Translations under genes and position numbers: made by a program
The notes under the pieces: model-generated
What the model saw: the letters and a program-made list of their open reading frames with translations, nothing else
Told to the model about the DNA's origin: nothing
Databases searched by the model: none
Assembly: GCA_031404455.1 (NCBI GenBank)
Contig: JANNHP010000059.1
Span: forward strand, 1 to 11,749
Origin: JANNHP01 sp031404455
Lineage (GTDB): Bacteria > Planctomycetota > JAJSAM01 > JAJVHW01
Direction: 5' to 3'
DNA length: 11,749 nt
Part shown: positions 1 through 7,025 of the stretch, one piece after another
Position numbering within the stretch: position 1 is the first letter of the stretch
How the letters are laid out: every line of letters begins with the position of its first letter

Positions 1-648
1 TACCTGCCGGGCGCTCCGCCGGTCGAGATCATCCCCCGGACCGCGGGTGCGAACCTCTCGGCGCCGACGACGTCCGCGTCGTCTGCGGCCCCCTTCGATC
101 CGAAGGCAGGGCCCGTCTCGACGTCGCGTCCGCCTGACCGCCGGAAGAGGACCGGGCTCTTCGAGGGTCCCGAGAAGGCCCCCGTCGATGCCGCGATCGC
201 GACGTCTCCCGACGGCGACCTCTCGCTCTCCATGAAGTTCCGCTGGACCGAGTTCGAGGTGGGCGACCGCGTCCTCGCGAAGGTGAAGTTCAGCAACCAC
301 TCGGAACGCACGGTCTTCCTGCCCGCCGCTGGCGAGCCGAACCCCGGCCTCGCGATCGTCATCGAGGACGCCGAGGGCAACGAGGTCCGCCGCGTCGTCG
401 AGTCCGCGAAGTTCGATCAGCTCCCCCGCCGTCTCGCGCGCGTCGCCCCCGGCGCCGAGGTGTCGATCCCCGTCACGCTCATCGACGAGAACGAGTCCCC
501 GCTCGCGCCCGGCACCTACGCCGCGCACGTGGAGATGAAGGCCGATCCGCGCCTCGTGCGCCTCGGCGTCCCGGTCTGGACCGCGCCGAAGGGCACCGTG
601 CTCTCCGAGCCCGTGCCACTCGTCGTCCGCGCGCGTCCGGCGAAATAG
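1..648 (+). CDS. Unrecognised protein with C-terminal Ig-like beta domain (5'-truncated)
   Basis: The frame is open from the first base to a TAG at 646-648, giving 215 visible residues, so the gene starts outside the window. The ATG at 232 is in frame but has no SD sequence and lies inside the open frame, so I do not use it as the start. The first 75 or so residues are rich in Pro, Ser, Thr, Ala and Arg and look disordered. The last 138 look like an immunoglobulin-type beta-sandwich: alternating hydrophobic strands around GDRVLAKVKFSNHSERTVFL, then an acidic turn and a final strand SEPVPLVVRARP. This resembles BsuPI-like or other Ig-like modules found in surface or secreted proteins, but I cannot name a family. 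No membrane segment or catalytic motif is visible. An exbD-like gene follows 112 bp downstream on the same strand. Coding status is well supported; function is unknown. Confidence 0.7.
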   Translation, partial: YLPGAPPVEIIPRTAGANLSAPTTSASSAAPFDPKAGPVSTSRPPDRRKRTGLFEGPEKAPVDAAIATSPDGDLSLSMKFRWTEFEVGDRVLAKVKFSNHSERTVFLPAAGEPNPGLAIVIEDAEGNEVRRVVESAKFDQLPRRLARVAPGAEVSIPVTLIDENESPLAPGTYAAHVEMKADPRLVRLGVPVWTAPKGTVLSEPVPLVVRARPAK

Positions 649-760
649 TCACTCGCCGCCACCGGCACGCGTCCGGCAATCCGGCGTATCCTCGCCGTCG
701 AGGGTCGGTACCCGGACCCGCGGCTGATCGCGCCGCGCCCGGACGAAACGGAGGCCGTCC

Positions 761-1273
761 GTGGCCCGCATCGATCCACCTGCAGTCGAGAGCGCCGTGA
801 CCTGCAACATCGTGCCGCTCCTCGACGTGATGTTTCTATTGCTCCTCTTCCTCATGGTCGGCTCGGACATGTCGCACGCCGAGGCGGCACAGCTCGACCT
901 GCCGAAGGCTTCGGAGGCGCGCACTCCGGTTGACGCACCCGATCGTCGCGTCGTCGTGCTCAACGTCTCGCACCGCGAGAGCGACGCCTGCGCCGATCAC
1001 ACTGCCGGCCGTCGCTGCGAGGGCACGGCGCACTGGACGTACTCGATGCAGGGCCTGGCGTTCGGCGGGGACGTCCTCGCCGACCGGCTCGCGGTCGTCG
1101 CGGAGGACGCGACGGAGCCGGACGCGGGCATCGGTCGCCGCCTCTCGGCGGTGACGCTGTCCATACGCTGCGACCGCGTCGCGCCGTACGGCCTCGTGCA
1201 GGACGTCCTCGCCGCGTGCGCCGCTGCGCGCATTCACCGGACGGAGGTGGCGGCGTCGATGCCCTCGAAGTGA
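761..1273 (+). CDS. exbD: ExbD/TolR-family biopolymer transport protein
   Basis: The product has 170 residues. ExbD/TolR proteins sit in the inner membrane with an ExbB/TolQ/MotA-type partner and use the proton gradient to drive outer-membrane import or envelope functions. Visible support: a short cytoplasmic N-terminus, one membrane helix at about residues 17-34 (NIVPLLDVMFLLLLFLMV) carrying Asp22 where the family has its proton-carrying Asp, and a periplasmic domain whose end (LSIRCDRVAPYGLVQDVLAAC) matches the conserved ExbD 'D..v.yg.v..v' pattern. The start is a GTG, chosen because GGAGG at 750-754 lies 6 nt upstream and the membrane helix then begins at the usual distance. No exbB-like gene is in the window, although one could lie upstream. 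Unusual: the periplasmic domain has four Cys (77, 86, 137, 153) and a His/Cys-rich insertion around 71-92 that most ExbD proteins lack, which suggests disulfides or metal binding (inference). Confidence 0.88.
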   Translation: MARIDPPAVESAVTCNIVPLLDVMFLLLLFLMVGSDMSHAEAAQLDLPKASEARTPVDAPDRRVVVLNVSHRESDACADHTAGRRCEGTAHWTYSMQGLAFGGDVLADRLAVVAEDATEPDAGIGRRLSAVTLSIRCDRVAPYGLVQDVLAACAAARIHRTEVAASMPSK

Positions 1274-1313
1274 CGCGCAACGCCCCCGTGTCTCCGTGGT
1301 GAATGCGTTCGCC

Positions 1314-1342
1314 GTCGTCGGCCATTCGCGCGACGCGACGAC
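1314..1342. terminator. Possible weak hairpin between convergent genes
   Basis: GTCGTCG (1314-1320) can pair with CGACGAC (1336-1342) across a 15-nt loop. It lies in the 73-bp gap between the convergent exbD-like gene and the methyltransferase/reductase gene, where a bidirectional terminator would be expected. There is no T-tract on either side and short self-complementarity is common at this G+C content, so this is tentative. Confidence 0.22.
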
Positions 1343-1346
1343 CGAC

Positions 1347-3203
1347 TCAGGCCCTGTACTCGCTCTTCACGAACGTCACCAGCTCCGCCGCGAGGTCCGC
1401 GCGGTTGAACGGCGCCACGATGTAGACGCCGGGCGCGCCGGAGCGCAGCGCCGCGCGGATCAGGCCGCGGGCGATGTCGAGGCCCACGGCGCGTGCGGCC
1501 TCGCCCGGTGCCGCGGCGGCCATCTTCGCGACGACCTCGTCGGGCACGGTCACGCCCGGGACCTCGTTCTTCACGAAGAGCGCGTTCTTCAGCGAGACGA
1601 GCGGCATCACGCCGGGCAGCACGGGGATACCGCAGGGCTCCGTCGCCTCGCGGATCCCGGCGATGCGCTCCTCGTCGAACACGAGCTGGGTCAGCGAGAA
1701 ATGGGCCCCCGCCTCGACCTTCTGCTGGAGCTTCTTCACCTGGCCCGTCATCGTGCGGAAGTTCGGGTTGAAGGCGACGCCGACGGTGAACTCCGTCGGG
1801 CGGCCGGTGTCGACGCCGTGGATCGTCCGGCCGGCGTTCAGCGACGCGATGATCTTCACGAGACCGATCGAGTTGACGTCGTAGACGGACGTGACGCCGC
1901 CCTCGCCCGTGCCCGCCGGGTCGCCGGTGATGGCGAGGACGTGCTTGATGCCGAGCGCCGCGGCGCCCATGAGATCGCTGTGCAGGCCGAGCATGTTGCG
2001 GTCGCGGCCGGTGAAGTGGACGAGCGGTTCGACGCCCGCGTCGCGGCGCACGACGTACCCCATCCCCACGTTGCCCATTCGGATCGACGCGAGCGGGTTC
2101 TCGGCCATCGAGATGAGGTGCGCGCCCGCGGCGCGCAGGAGGCGCGCGCCCTCGACGACCTTCTCCGTGAGCATCCCGCGCGGCGGGTCGAGCTCGACGA
2201 CGATGAGCGGTTCCTTCCCGAGCCGCGCGAGGAACCCGCTCCTCTCCGCGCCGGGCGGGGCGGCTGCGGGCGCTCGCTGCGCCGCGTGCACGTCGACGAC
2301 GCCCTTCTTGCGCACGCCGAGCGGCCGGCCGCGGATCCTCAAAGCGATCGCCGCGATCGCGCGCTGGTCGGTGCCGCAGCATCCGCCGACGAGGTTCGCG
2401 CCGGCCTCGGCCATGCGGACGGCCATCTCCGCCATGTACGACACGGGCTGCTCGTAGACGAAGCGCCCGTCGCGCAGTTCGGGGAGACCCGCGTTCGGGT
2501 AGGCGCTGATCGGCACGTCCGTGAGCGCCGCCATCTTCTCGACGACGGCGAGCGCGTCGGCGAAACCGCGTCCGCAGTTCACGCCCACGCCGTCCGCGCC
2601 CTCCGCGATCATCTCCTCGATCGCGGCGCCGATCGACACGCCGCCGAGACTGCCCTGGCCCTCGTAGAACGCCATCTGCGCGAGGACGGGCAGTCCCTTC
2701 GCCGCCTTCTTCGCGGCGCGGATCGCCGCGCGGATCTCGGCGAGGCTCGTGAACGTCTCGAGCAGGATGAGATCCGCGCCGCCCGCGGCGAGCGCCTTCA
2801 TCTGCTCGGCGTACATCTCCGAGCGCTTCGTCTCGGAGATCTCCGCCGCCTCGGGCCCCACCGTGCCGAGCGGCCCGACGCTGCCCGCGACGAACACGTT
2901 GCGCCCCGCCACCGACCTCGCGAGCCGCGCGCCGCGGTAGTTGAACTCGAACACCTTCTCCGCGAGCCCGAACTTGGCGAGGTGCTTCCTGTTCGCGCGG
3001 AACGTGTTCGTCTCGATGACGTCGGCGCCCGCCGCCACGTAGCTCTCGAGCACCTCGCGCACGGTCGCGCGGTTCGTGGAGTTCAGCGCCTCGAAGCACT
3101 GATCGTGCCCGATGCCGTGGTGCTGCAGCGCCGTGCCCATGGCGCCGTCGCCGATGAGCACGCGGGTCTTCAACGCTTCGAGGAACTGTTCGCTCCGGCC
3201 CAT
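1347..3203 (-). CDS. yitJ: Bifunctional homocysteine S-methyltransferase / 5,10-methylenetetrahydrofolate reductase (YitJ-like)
   Basis: The product has 618 residues, close to the length of Bacillus YitJ and with the same domain order. Residues 1-295 form a MetH/BHMT-type homocysteine S-methyltransferase barrel: GDGAMGT near the N-terminus, then the zinc ligands Cys210 (GVNCG) and Cys275-Cys276 (GGCCGT). After a poorly conserved Ala/Pro linker (about 296-330), residues 330-615 match flavin-dependent methylenetetrahydrofolate reductase: Glu337 in VELDPPRG fits the catalytic Glu and Asp428 in ITGDP the flavin-contacting Asp. Gln506 (SLTQLVFD) probably fits the folate-binding Gln. The enzyme would make methyl-THF and pass a methyl group to homocysteine to form methionine in the cytoplasm. 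The ATG lies 4 nt after the TAG of the dppC-like gene and has no evident SD, which suggests re-initiation and makes it the last gene of the transporter unit. The identity is firm; the methyl donor of the N-terminal half is not. Confidence 0.95.
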   Translation of the reverse strand: MGRSEQFLEALKTRVLIGDGAMGTALQHHGIGHDQCFEALNSTNRATVREVLESYVAAGADVIETNTFRANRKHLAKFGLAEKVFEFNYRGARLARSVAGRNVFVAGSVGPLGTVGPEAAEISETKRSEMYAEQMKALAAGGADLILLETFTSLAEIRAAIRAAKKAAKGLPVLAQMAFYEGQGSLGGVSIGAAIEEMIAEGADGVGVNCGRGFADALAVVEKMAALTDVPISAYPNAGLPELRDGRFVYEQPVSYMAEMAVRMAEAGANLVGGCCGTDQRAIAAIALRIRGRPLGVRKKGVVDVHAAQRAPAAAPPGAERSGFLARLGKEPLIVVELDPPRGMLTEKVVEGARLLRAAGAHLISMAENPLASIRMGNVGMGYVVRRDAGVEPLVHFTGRDRNMLGLHSDLMGAAALGIKHVLAITGDPAGTGEGGVTSVYDVNSIGLVKIIASLNAGRTIHGVDTGRPTEFTVGVAFNPNFRTMTGQVKKLQQKVEAGAHFSLTQLVFDEERIAGIREATEPCGIPVLPGVMPLVSLKNALFVKNEVPGVTVPDEVVAKMAAAAPGEAARAVGLDIARGLIRAALRSGAPGVYIVAPFNRADLAAELVTFVKSEYRA

Positions 3204-3207
3204 GGGT

Positions 3208-4149
3208 CTAGTGTCTCAGGCGCGGATCGAGGGCGTCGCGCAATGCGTCGCCGAACACCTGCAGGGCCAGCACGATGCCGAAGAGGGCGACGCTGGTGAA
3301 CGTCATCTGCCACCACTGGCCGCGCATCAGTTCGTTCTCGGCATCCTGGATGATGATCCCCCACGACGGTTCGTTCGAGAGTCCGACGCCGAGGAACGAC
3401 AGCACGACCTCCGCCTTCACCGCCTCCACGAAGAGCAGCGTGAACATGATGATGAGGATGTGGGCCACGTTCGGAGCGACGTGGGCAAACATGATCCGCG
3501 CGTTGCCGAAGCCGAGCGCTCTCGCCGCGAGCACGTAGTCGCGTTCCTTCAGCTTGAAGAACTCGCCTCGCACCACGCGGCAGACGCCGACCCAGTACGT
3601 CACGCTCATCGCGATCAGGAGCGACGTGAACGTGCGCCCGAACATGAACGCGATCCCGATCATCAGCATCACGTCCGGGATCGAGGACACGGTGCTGTAG
3701 AGCCAGACGACGGCCTCGTCCACCCACTTCCCGAACCAGCCGGCCGCGGCGCCGAGCAGCATTCCGATGAAGACGGCCATGGCGGCGACGCTCATGCCGA
3801 GCACGATCGCGATCCCGGCGCCGTTCGCGATGCGGTCGAGGACGTCCTGCCCGTGGACGTTCGTCCCGAACGGGTGCTCGAGGGAGGGCGGCTTCTCGGA
3901 CTGCTCGTTGTCCTTCGCCTCGTATCCGGCGAACAGCACGGCGTCGGCGAACGACTTCGCGCCGTCGCCGACCTTGCCGCTCGCGTGCAGCGCGTTCACC
4001 GCCTGGCCGCCCTTCGCCATGAGCGCGATCACCACGTACGCGACCACGACGAAGAAGCAGACGACCGCGAGCCGTTCGCGCTTCAGACGCCGGTACGCGT
4101 CGCTCCAGAGCGACACACCCTTGACGACGACCGGTGCCGCGTCCGTCAC
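3208..4149 (-). CDS. dppC: DppC-like ABC transporter permease (peptide/opine/nickel family)
   Basis: The product has 313 residues, an inner-membrane permease subunit. A cytoplasmic N-terminus (SDAYRRLKRERLAVV) is followed by the first helix (about 29-45) and a periplasmic stretch ending in HPFGTNVHGQDVLDRI, the 'HPLGTDxxGRDxLSR' signature of DppC/OppC proteins. About five more helices follow. The EAA loop that docks the ATPase is at about 205-233 (YVLAARALGFGNARIMFAHV), and the protein ends in the family-typical DALDPRLRH. The GTG at 4149-4147 is chosen because it overlaps the upstream dppB-like stop as GTGA (translational coupling) and because sequence further upstream in this frame is a shadow of dppB. 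The periplasmic stretch at about 50-90 is longer than in typical DppC. No ATPase gene is nearby. The substrate is unknown; di- or oligopeptides are the family default. Confidence 0.93.
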   Translation of the reverse strand: MTDAAPVVVKGVSLWSDAYRRLKRERLAVVCFFVVVAYVVIALMAKGGQAVNALHASGKVGDGAKSFADAVLFAGYEAKDNEQSEKPPSLEHPFGTNVHGQDVLDRIANGAGIAIVLGMSVAAMAVFIGMLLGAAAGWFGKWVDEAVVWLYSTVSSIPDVMLMIGIAFMFGRTFTSLLIAMSVTYWVGVCRVVRGEFFKLKERDYVLAARALGFGNARIMFAHVAPNVAHILIIMFTLLFVEAVKAEVVLSFLGVGLSNEPSWGIIIQDAENELMRGQWWQMTFTSVALFGIVLALQVFGDALRDALDPRLRH

Positions 4150-5081
4150 GAGAGCCGCACCCGCGGGTCGGCGATTGTGTACGCGATGTCGGTGAGGAGG
4201 TTCGCGACGATCAGGAGGATGGCGAAGATGAACGTCATGGCGCGGACGACCGGCATGTCGTTCGAGAGAACTCCCTGGATCGTGATTCCGCCGAGCCCGG
4301 GGATGTTGAAGAACTTCTCGAGCAGGATCGACCCGACGAAGAGGAACGGCAGCTCCACCACGACACGCGTGAGGATCGGGATCATGCCGTTGCGCAGCAC
4401 GTGGACGAAGAGGACGCGCGAAGGCGCGACGCCCTTGGCGCGCGCGGTCCTCACGTAGTCCTGCTTGATCTCCTCGAGCATCGCCGTGCGGTAGAAGCGC
4501 AGGTCGGGGCCGATCGTGAGGAAGACGAAGATGAGGACGGGCAGCGCGACGAACCTCCACGCGTCCGGCCCGCGGGAGAACCCCTCCGTGGGGAAGAGGT
4601 CGAGACGGTGCGCGAGCAGGTACTGCCCCGCGATGATGTAGACGAGCGACGACACGCTCATCAGGGCCACGGCCGCGACGAGCACGCCGCGGTCGATCGG
4701 ACCGCCGCGGAACGCGGCGCAGATGAGCGAGAGCGACACGGCGATCGTCGTGGCGATGAGGAACGCCGGGAGCGTGATCGAGAGCGACGGGCCGATCCCG
4801 CGCGCCAGCATCTCGGAGACCTGCACGTGGTACTCCGAGGACCGGCCGAGGTCGAGGGACGCGATCCGCCCGACGAAGTGGGCGTAGCGCACGACGATCG
4901 GATCGTCGAGACCCATGTCGTGCTTGAGCTGCGCCTTGTCCTCGGCCGTCGTGTACTTGCCGAGCTGGGAGAGCGCCGGGTCGCCGAGGAGTCCCGAATC
5001 GAAGATCAGGAAGACCACGAGCGACACGCCGAGGACGAGCGGCACCACGTAGAGGAGACGCCGCAGGATGTAGCCCATCAT
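4146..5081 (-). CDS. dppB: DppB-like ABC transporter permease (peptide/opine/nickel family)
   Basis: The product has 311 residues, the inner-membrane partner of the DppC-like permease. It opens with the family-typical YILRRLLYVVPLVLGVSLVVFL, a positively charged start running into helix 1 (about 8-27). A periplasmic section with the 'lGLDDPIVVRY' signature (57-66) follows, then helices near 98-122, 132-152, 176-192, 236-256 and 280-300. The EAA loop (DYVRTARAKGVAPSRVLFVHVLRNGMIPIL) is at about 208-237, and the end (DIAYTIADPRVRLS) is diagnostic of DppB/OppB. Two ATGs are adjacent; the first (5081-5079) is chosen because it overlaps the TGA of the solute-receptor gene as ATGA, a standard coupling arrangement. 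No strong SD is visible, consistent with coupling. Family identity is firm; the substrate is not determinable from sequence. Confidence 0.94.
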   Translation of the reverse strand: MMGYILRRLLYVVPLVLGVSLVVFLIFDSGLLGDPALSQLGKYTTAEDKAQLKHDMGLDDPIVVRYAHFVGRIASLDLGRSSEYHVQVSEMLARGIGPSLSITLPAFLIATTIAVSLSLICAAFRGGPIDRGVLVAAVALMSVSSLVYIIAGQYLLAHRLDLFPTEGFSRGPDAWRFVALPVLIFVFLTIGPDLRFYRTAMLEEIKQDYVRTARAKGVAPSRVLFVHVLRNGMIPILTRVVVELPFLFVGSILLEKFFNIPGLGGITIQGVLSNDMPVVRAMTFIFAILLIVANLLTDIAYTIADPRVRLS

Positions 5082-6922
5082 CGGCGGGACCCCGCGAGCG
5101 CCATGCGGCGCTCCTTCTCCTCGCGGTCGATCCGGCAGTACTTGAAGAGCCACGGATCGAGGTCCGTGTACTTGAAGTTCTTGAGCCAGGGCTGCACGAA
5201 GCAGTACTGCACCCGGTAGTCCGTGTAGCTCATCGGACAGTCCTCGTTCAGGATCACGAGCATCTCGCGGATCACGACGTCGCGAGCGGCGCCCGGCTGC
5301 ATCACCGCCATGCGCCGGTAGAGCTCGTCGTAGCGTTCGTTGCTGTAGTTGGTCCCGTTGCTCCCGGGCGCGCCGTTCGGTCCGTAGAAGAGCTGCAGGA
5401 AGTTCTCGGCGTCGGGGTAGTCGGCGTTCCACGACATGCCGAAAATCTGCGCCTCCTTCTTGTCGATCTTCGAGATGAACTGCGGCCACTGGTTGGAGCT
5501 GAGCTCGATCCTGATCCCGGCGTCCGCCATGCAGTTCTTGAAGATCTCGGCACCGTTGCGCGTCACCGCGTCCGAGTTCGACATCTCGTACTTGAGCACC
5601 GGCAGTCCGCGCCCCTCGGGGTATCCCGCCTCGGTGAGGAGCCGCTTCGCCTTCTCGATGTCGCGTGTCGCGTACGGGCTCTTCACGTCCGCCTGGTACC
5701 CGGGAACGTTCGACGGGATCGGCCCGAACGCCGGTTCGGCCCATGTCCCGTTCCGCATCACCTTGATGAAATGCGCCCGGTCGAACGCGAGCGACATGGC
5801 CTGGCGGACCTTCCTGCCGCGATCTCCCGCGGGCGCGCCGATGACCTTGTCCGTCATGTTGAAGCCCGTGAACGCGGCGTTCTGCCGGGGCTGGCGGTCC
5901 ACTCGCACGCCCTTCGCCGCGAGCTCTGCAGTGAGCCGCCCCTCGCTCGTCATCGCCTTGCCCCAGATCTCCTTCTCCGTCTCGATCCACTCGAGGTCGC
6001 CCTCGAGGAACTTCAGCCACCGCGGCTGGGTGTTCGGCACCACGACGAACTCCACGCGGTCGAGGAACGGCAGTTCCTTCCCCGCGTCGTCGAGTAGCCC
6101 CGCCTCGCGGTCGCCGGGCGCGCCCTCGGACGGGAACCGCTGTCCGTGCCAGTTGCGGTTGCGCACGTAGACGACCTTCTTGTCGTAGACGAAGTAGTTC
6201 TCGACGCGGTACGGGCCGCAGCCGACCGGGTGGTTCAGGAATTCCATGCCGTGGCGCTCGACGGCCTCGCGCGGGTAGACCGCGCCGTAGTTCATCGCGA
6301 GCAGCCACGTGAACACCGGATGCGGCTGCGTCAGCTCGAAGCGCAGCGTGCGGTCGTCGGGCGCGCGCAGTCCCGGCACCTCCTCGGCGACGATCGGCCG
6401 GAGGTCCGGGTGCTCGAACGGGTACCAGGCGTTCACCGTGTCGAGACGCTCGCGCAGCGGCTTTCTGATCCGCTCGACCCAGTCGTCGAGACCTCTCACC
6501 TTCCCGGCGAAGATCCATCGCCCGACCGACGTGGGGATCGCCGCGAGCCGTTTGAAGCACCACACGAAGTCGTGCGCGGTGACCTTGCGGCCCTTCCCGC
6601 CCGGGAAGCACGGGTCGTCCTGGAAGTACGCGTCGTCCCGGAGGCGGAACGTGTACGTGAGGCCGTCGGTGGAGACCTCGGGCATCGACTCCGCGAGGAG
6701 CGGCATCAGCTCCAGCGGCCGCTTCAGCGGGTGCACCTCGACCAGGTACTCGTAGACCTGCTTTTGGGCGCCCGCCGCGTACGAGTCGCTCGTGAAGACT
6801 GGATCGAAGCCCTTGATCTCCTGGGTCGCCACGAATCGAGCGTCGGGCTCGACCGCGGGCTCGCAGCCGCCGCCCGTCGCCGCCATCGCGACGCAGACGG
6901 CCAGGGATCGCGCCCACCGCAT
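5078..6922 (-). CDS. Peptide-type ABC transporter solute-binding lipoprotein (SBP family 5)
   Basis: The product has 614 residues. The ATG is supported by GGAGGG six nt upstream and by the signal peptide it exposes: MRWARSLAVCVAMAATGGGC, positively charged then hydrophobic, ending at Cys20, the likely lipidated residue. The lipobox is imperfect (Gly at -3 instead of Leu/Val/Ile). The mature part matches extracytoplasmic family-5 receptors (DppA/OppA type): QVYEYLVEV near 56-64, GLTYTFRLRDDAYFQDD at 87-103, VGCGPYRVENY at 233-243, RQAMSLAFDRAHFIKVM at 373-389, and SWNADYPDAENFLQLFYGPN at 497-516. It binds the substrate and delivers it to the two permeases encoded next. At 614 residues it is longer than common DppA proteins, with extra loops at about 104-112 and 265-285. 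It contains several Cys in the mature protein (105, 122, 235, 464, 562, 574, 596). It is the first gene of the four-gene unit. Confidence 0.94.
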   Translation of the reverse strand: MRWARSLAVCVAMAATGGGCEPAVEPDARFVATQEIKGFDPVFTSDSYAAGAQKQVYEYLVEVHPLKRPLELMPLLAESMPEVSTDGLTYTFRLRDDAYFQDDPCFPGGKGRKVTAHDFVWCFKRLAAIPTSVGRWIFAGKVRGLDDWVERIRKPLRERLDTVNAWYPFEHPDLRPIVAEEVPGLRAPDDRTLRFELTQPHPVFTWLLAMNYGAVYPREAVERHGMEFLNHPVGCGPYRVENYFVYDKKVVYVRNRNWHGQRFPSEGAPGDREAGLLDDAGKELPFLDRVEFVVVPNTQPRWLKFLEGDLEWIETEKEIWGKAMTSEGRLTAELAAKGVRVDRQPRQNAAFTGFNMTDKVIGAPAGDRGRKVRQAMSLAFDRAHFIKVMRNGTWAEPAFGPIPSNVPGYQADVKSPYATRDIEKAKRLLTEAGYPEGRGLPVLKYEMSNSDAVTRNGAEIFKNCMADAGIRIELSSNQWPQFISKIDKKEAQIFGMSWNADYPDAENFLQLFYGPNGAPGSNGTNYSNERYDELYRRMAVMQPGAARDVVIREMLVILNEDCPMSYTDYRVQYCFVQPWLKNFKYTDLDPWLFKYCRIDREEKERRMALAGSRR

Positions 6923-6928
6923 GAGGTG

Positions 6929-6934
6929 CCCTCC
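6929..6934 (-). promoter_or_regulatory. Ribosome binding site of the solute-binding lipoprotein gene
   Basis: GGAGGG on the minus strand ends 6 nt before the ATG at 6922. It fixes this start over the in-frame codons farther upstream, which would put an unrelated 58-residue Arg-rich extension in front of the signal peptide. Confidence 0.75.
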
Positions 6935-6943
6935 GAGCGGCGG

Positions 6944-6949
6944 ATCATA
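6944..6949 (-). promoter_or_regulatory. Candidate -10 element of the transporter operon (TATGAT)
   Basis: TATGAT on the minus strand differs by one base from the consensus TATAAT and is one of very few A/T-rich hexamers in the region. Transcription would begin near 6937, leaving a leader of about 15 nt that holds the GGAGGG ribosome site. No good -35 hexamer is visible at 16-18 nt. A perfect GCGGCC-GCGA-GGCCGC dyad (6950-6965) abuts it upstream and could be a hairpin or a protein site. Confidence 0.45.
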
Positions 6950-6987
6950 GCGGCCGCGAGGCCGCCGCGTCGCGACCGTAACCCGTT

Positions 6988-7001
6988 CCAAGGGACCTTG
7001 G
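6988..7001. promoter_or_regulatory. Candidate operator: perfect CCAAGG-GA-CCTTGG dyad between divergent genes
   Basis: CCAAGG (6988-6993) and CCTTGG (6996-7001) are perfect inverted arms separated by two bases. The dyad lies between the divergent lipoprotein and QEGLA-protein genes. Its centre is about 31 bp before the inferred plus-strand start and about 57 bp before the inferred minus-strand start. It would therefore cover the -35 area of the plus promoter and could serve both. A regulator binding it is inference; none is encoded in the window. Confidence 0.4.
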
Positions 7002-7012
7002 CCCGTCGTCCC

Positions 7013-7018
7013 TACAAT
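7013..7018 (+). promoter_or_regulatory. Candidate -10 element (TACAAT) of the QEGLA-protein gene, implying a leaderless mRNA
   Basis: TACAAT matches five of six consensus -10 bases and ends 7 nt before the ATG at 7026. With the usual 6-8 nt to the first transcribed base, the transcript would begin at or next to that ATG. No SD-like purine run precedes either this ATG or the alternative at 7017, which itself overlaps the hexamer. No clear -35 is seen. Confidence 0.45.
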
Positions 7019-7025
7019 GCGGCCG

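Noticed and set aside
232..234. ATG as the start of the first gene
   Set aside because: There is no ribosome site, and the frame is open from base 1, so the gene more likely continues upstream of the window.
687..692. TATCCT as a promoter -10 for the exbD-like gene
   Set aside because: It has no -35 partner at a suitable distance, and a single loose hexamer is too weak to report as a feature.
702..719. Small hairpin GGGTC...GACCC before the exbD-like gene
   Set aside because: The stem is only five pairs with no T-tract, which is expected by chance in such G+C-rich DNA.
1296..3299. Long plus-strand open frame (667 codons) opposite the methyltransferase/reductase gene
   Set aside because: Its product is a monotonous Arg/His/Glu/Asp/Ala string with no domain, as expected for an antisense shadow of a G+C-rich gene; the minus strand encodes a clear two-domain enzyme.
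3112..5219. Plus-strand open frames (448 and 361 codons) opposite the permease genes
   Set aside because: Their translations are charged, repetitive shadow sequence, and the minus strand has complete DppB and DppC proteins with family signatures.
7017..7019. ATG as the start of the QEGLA-protein gene
   Set aside because: It overlaps the TACAAT hexamer and has no SD; the ATG at 7026 fits a leaderless start better. The difference is only three residues.
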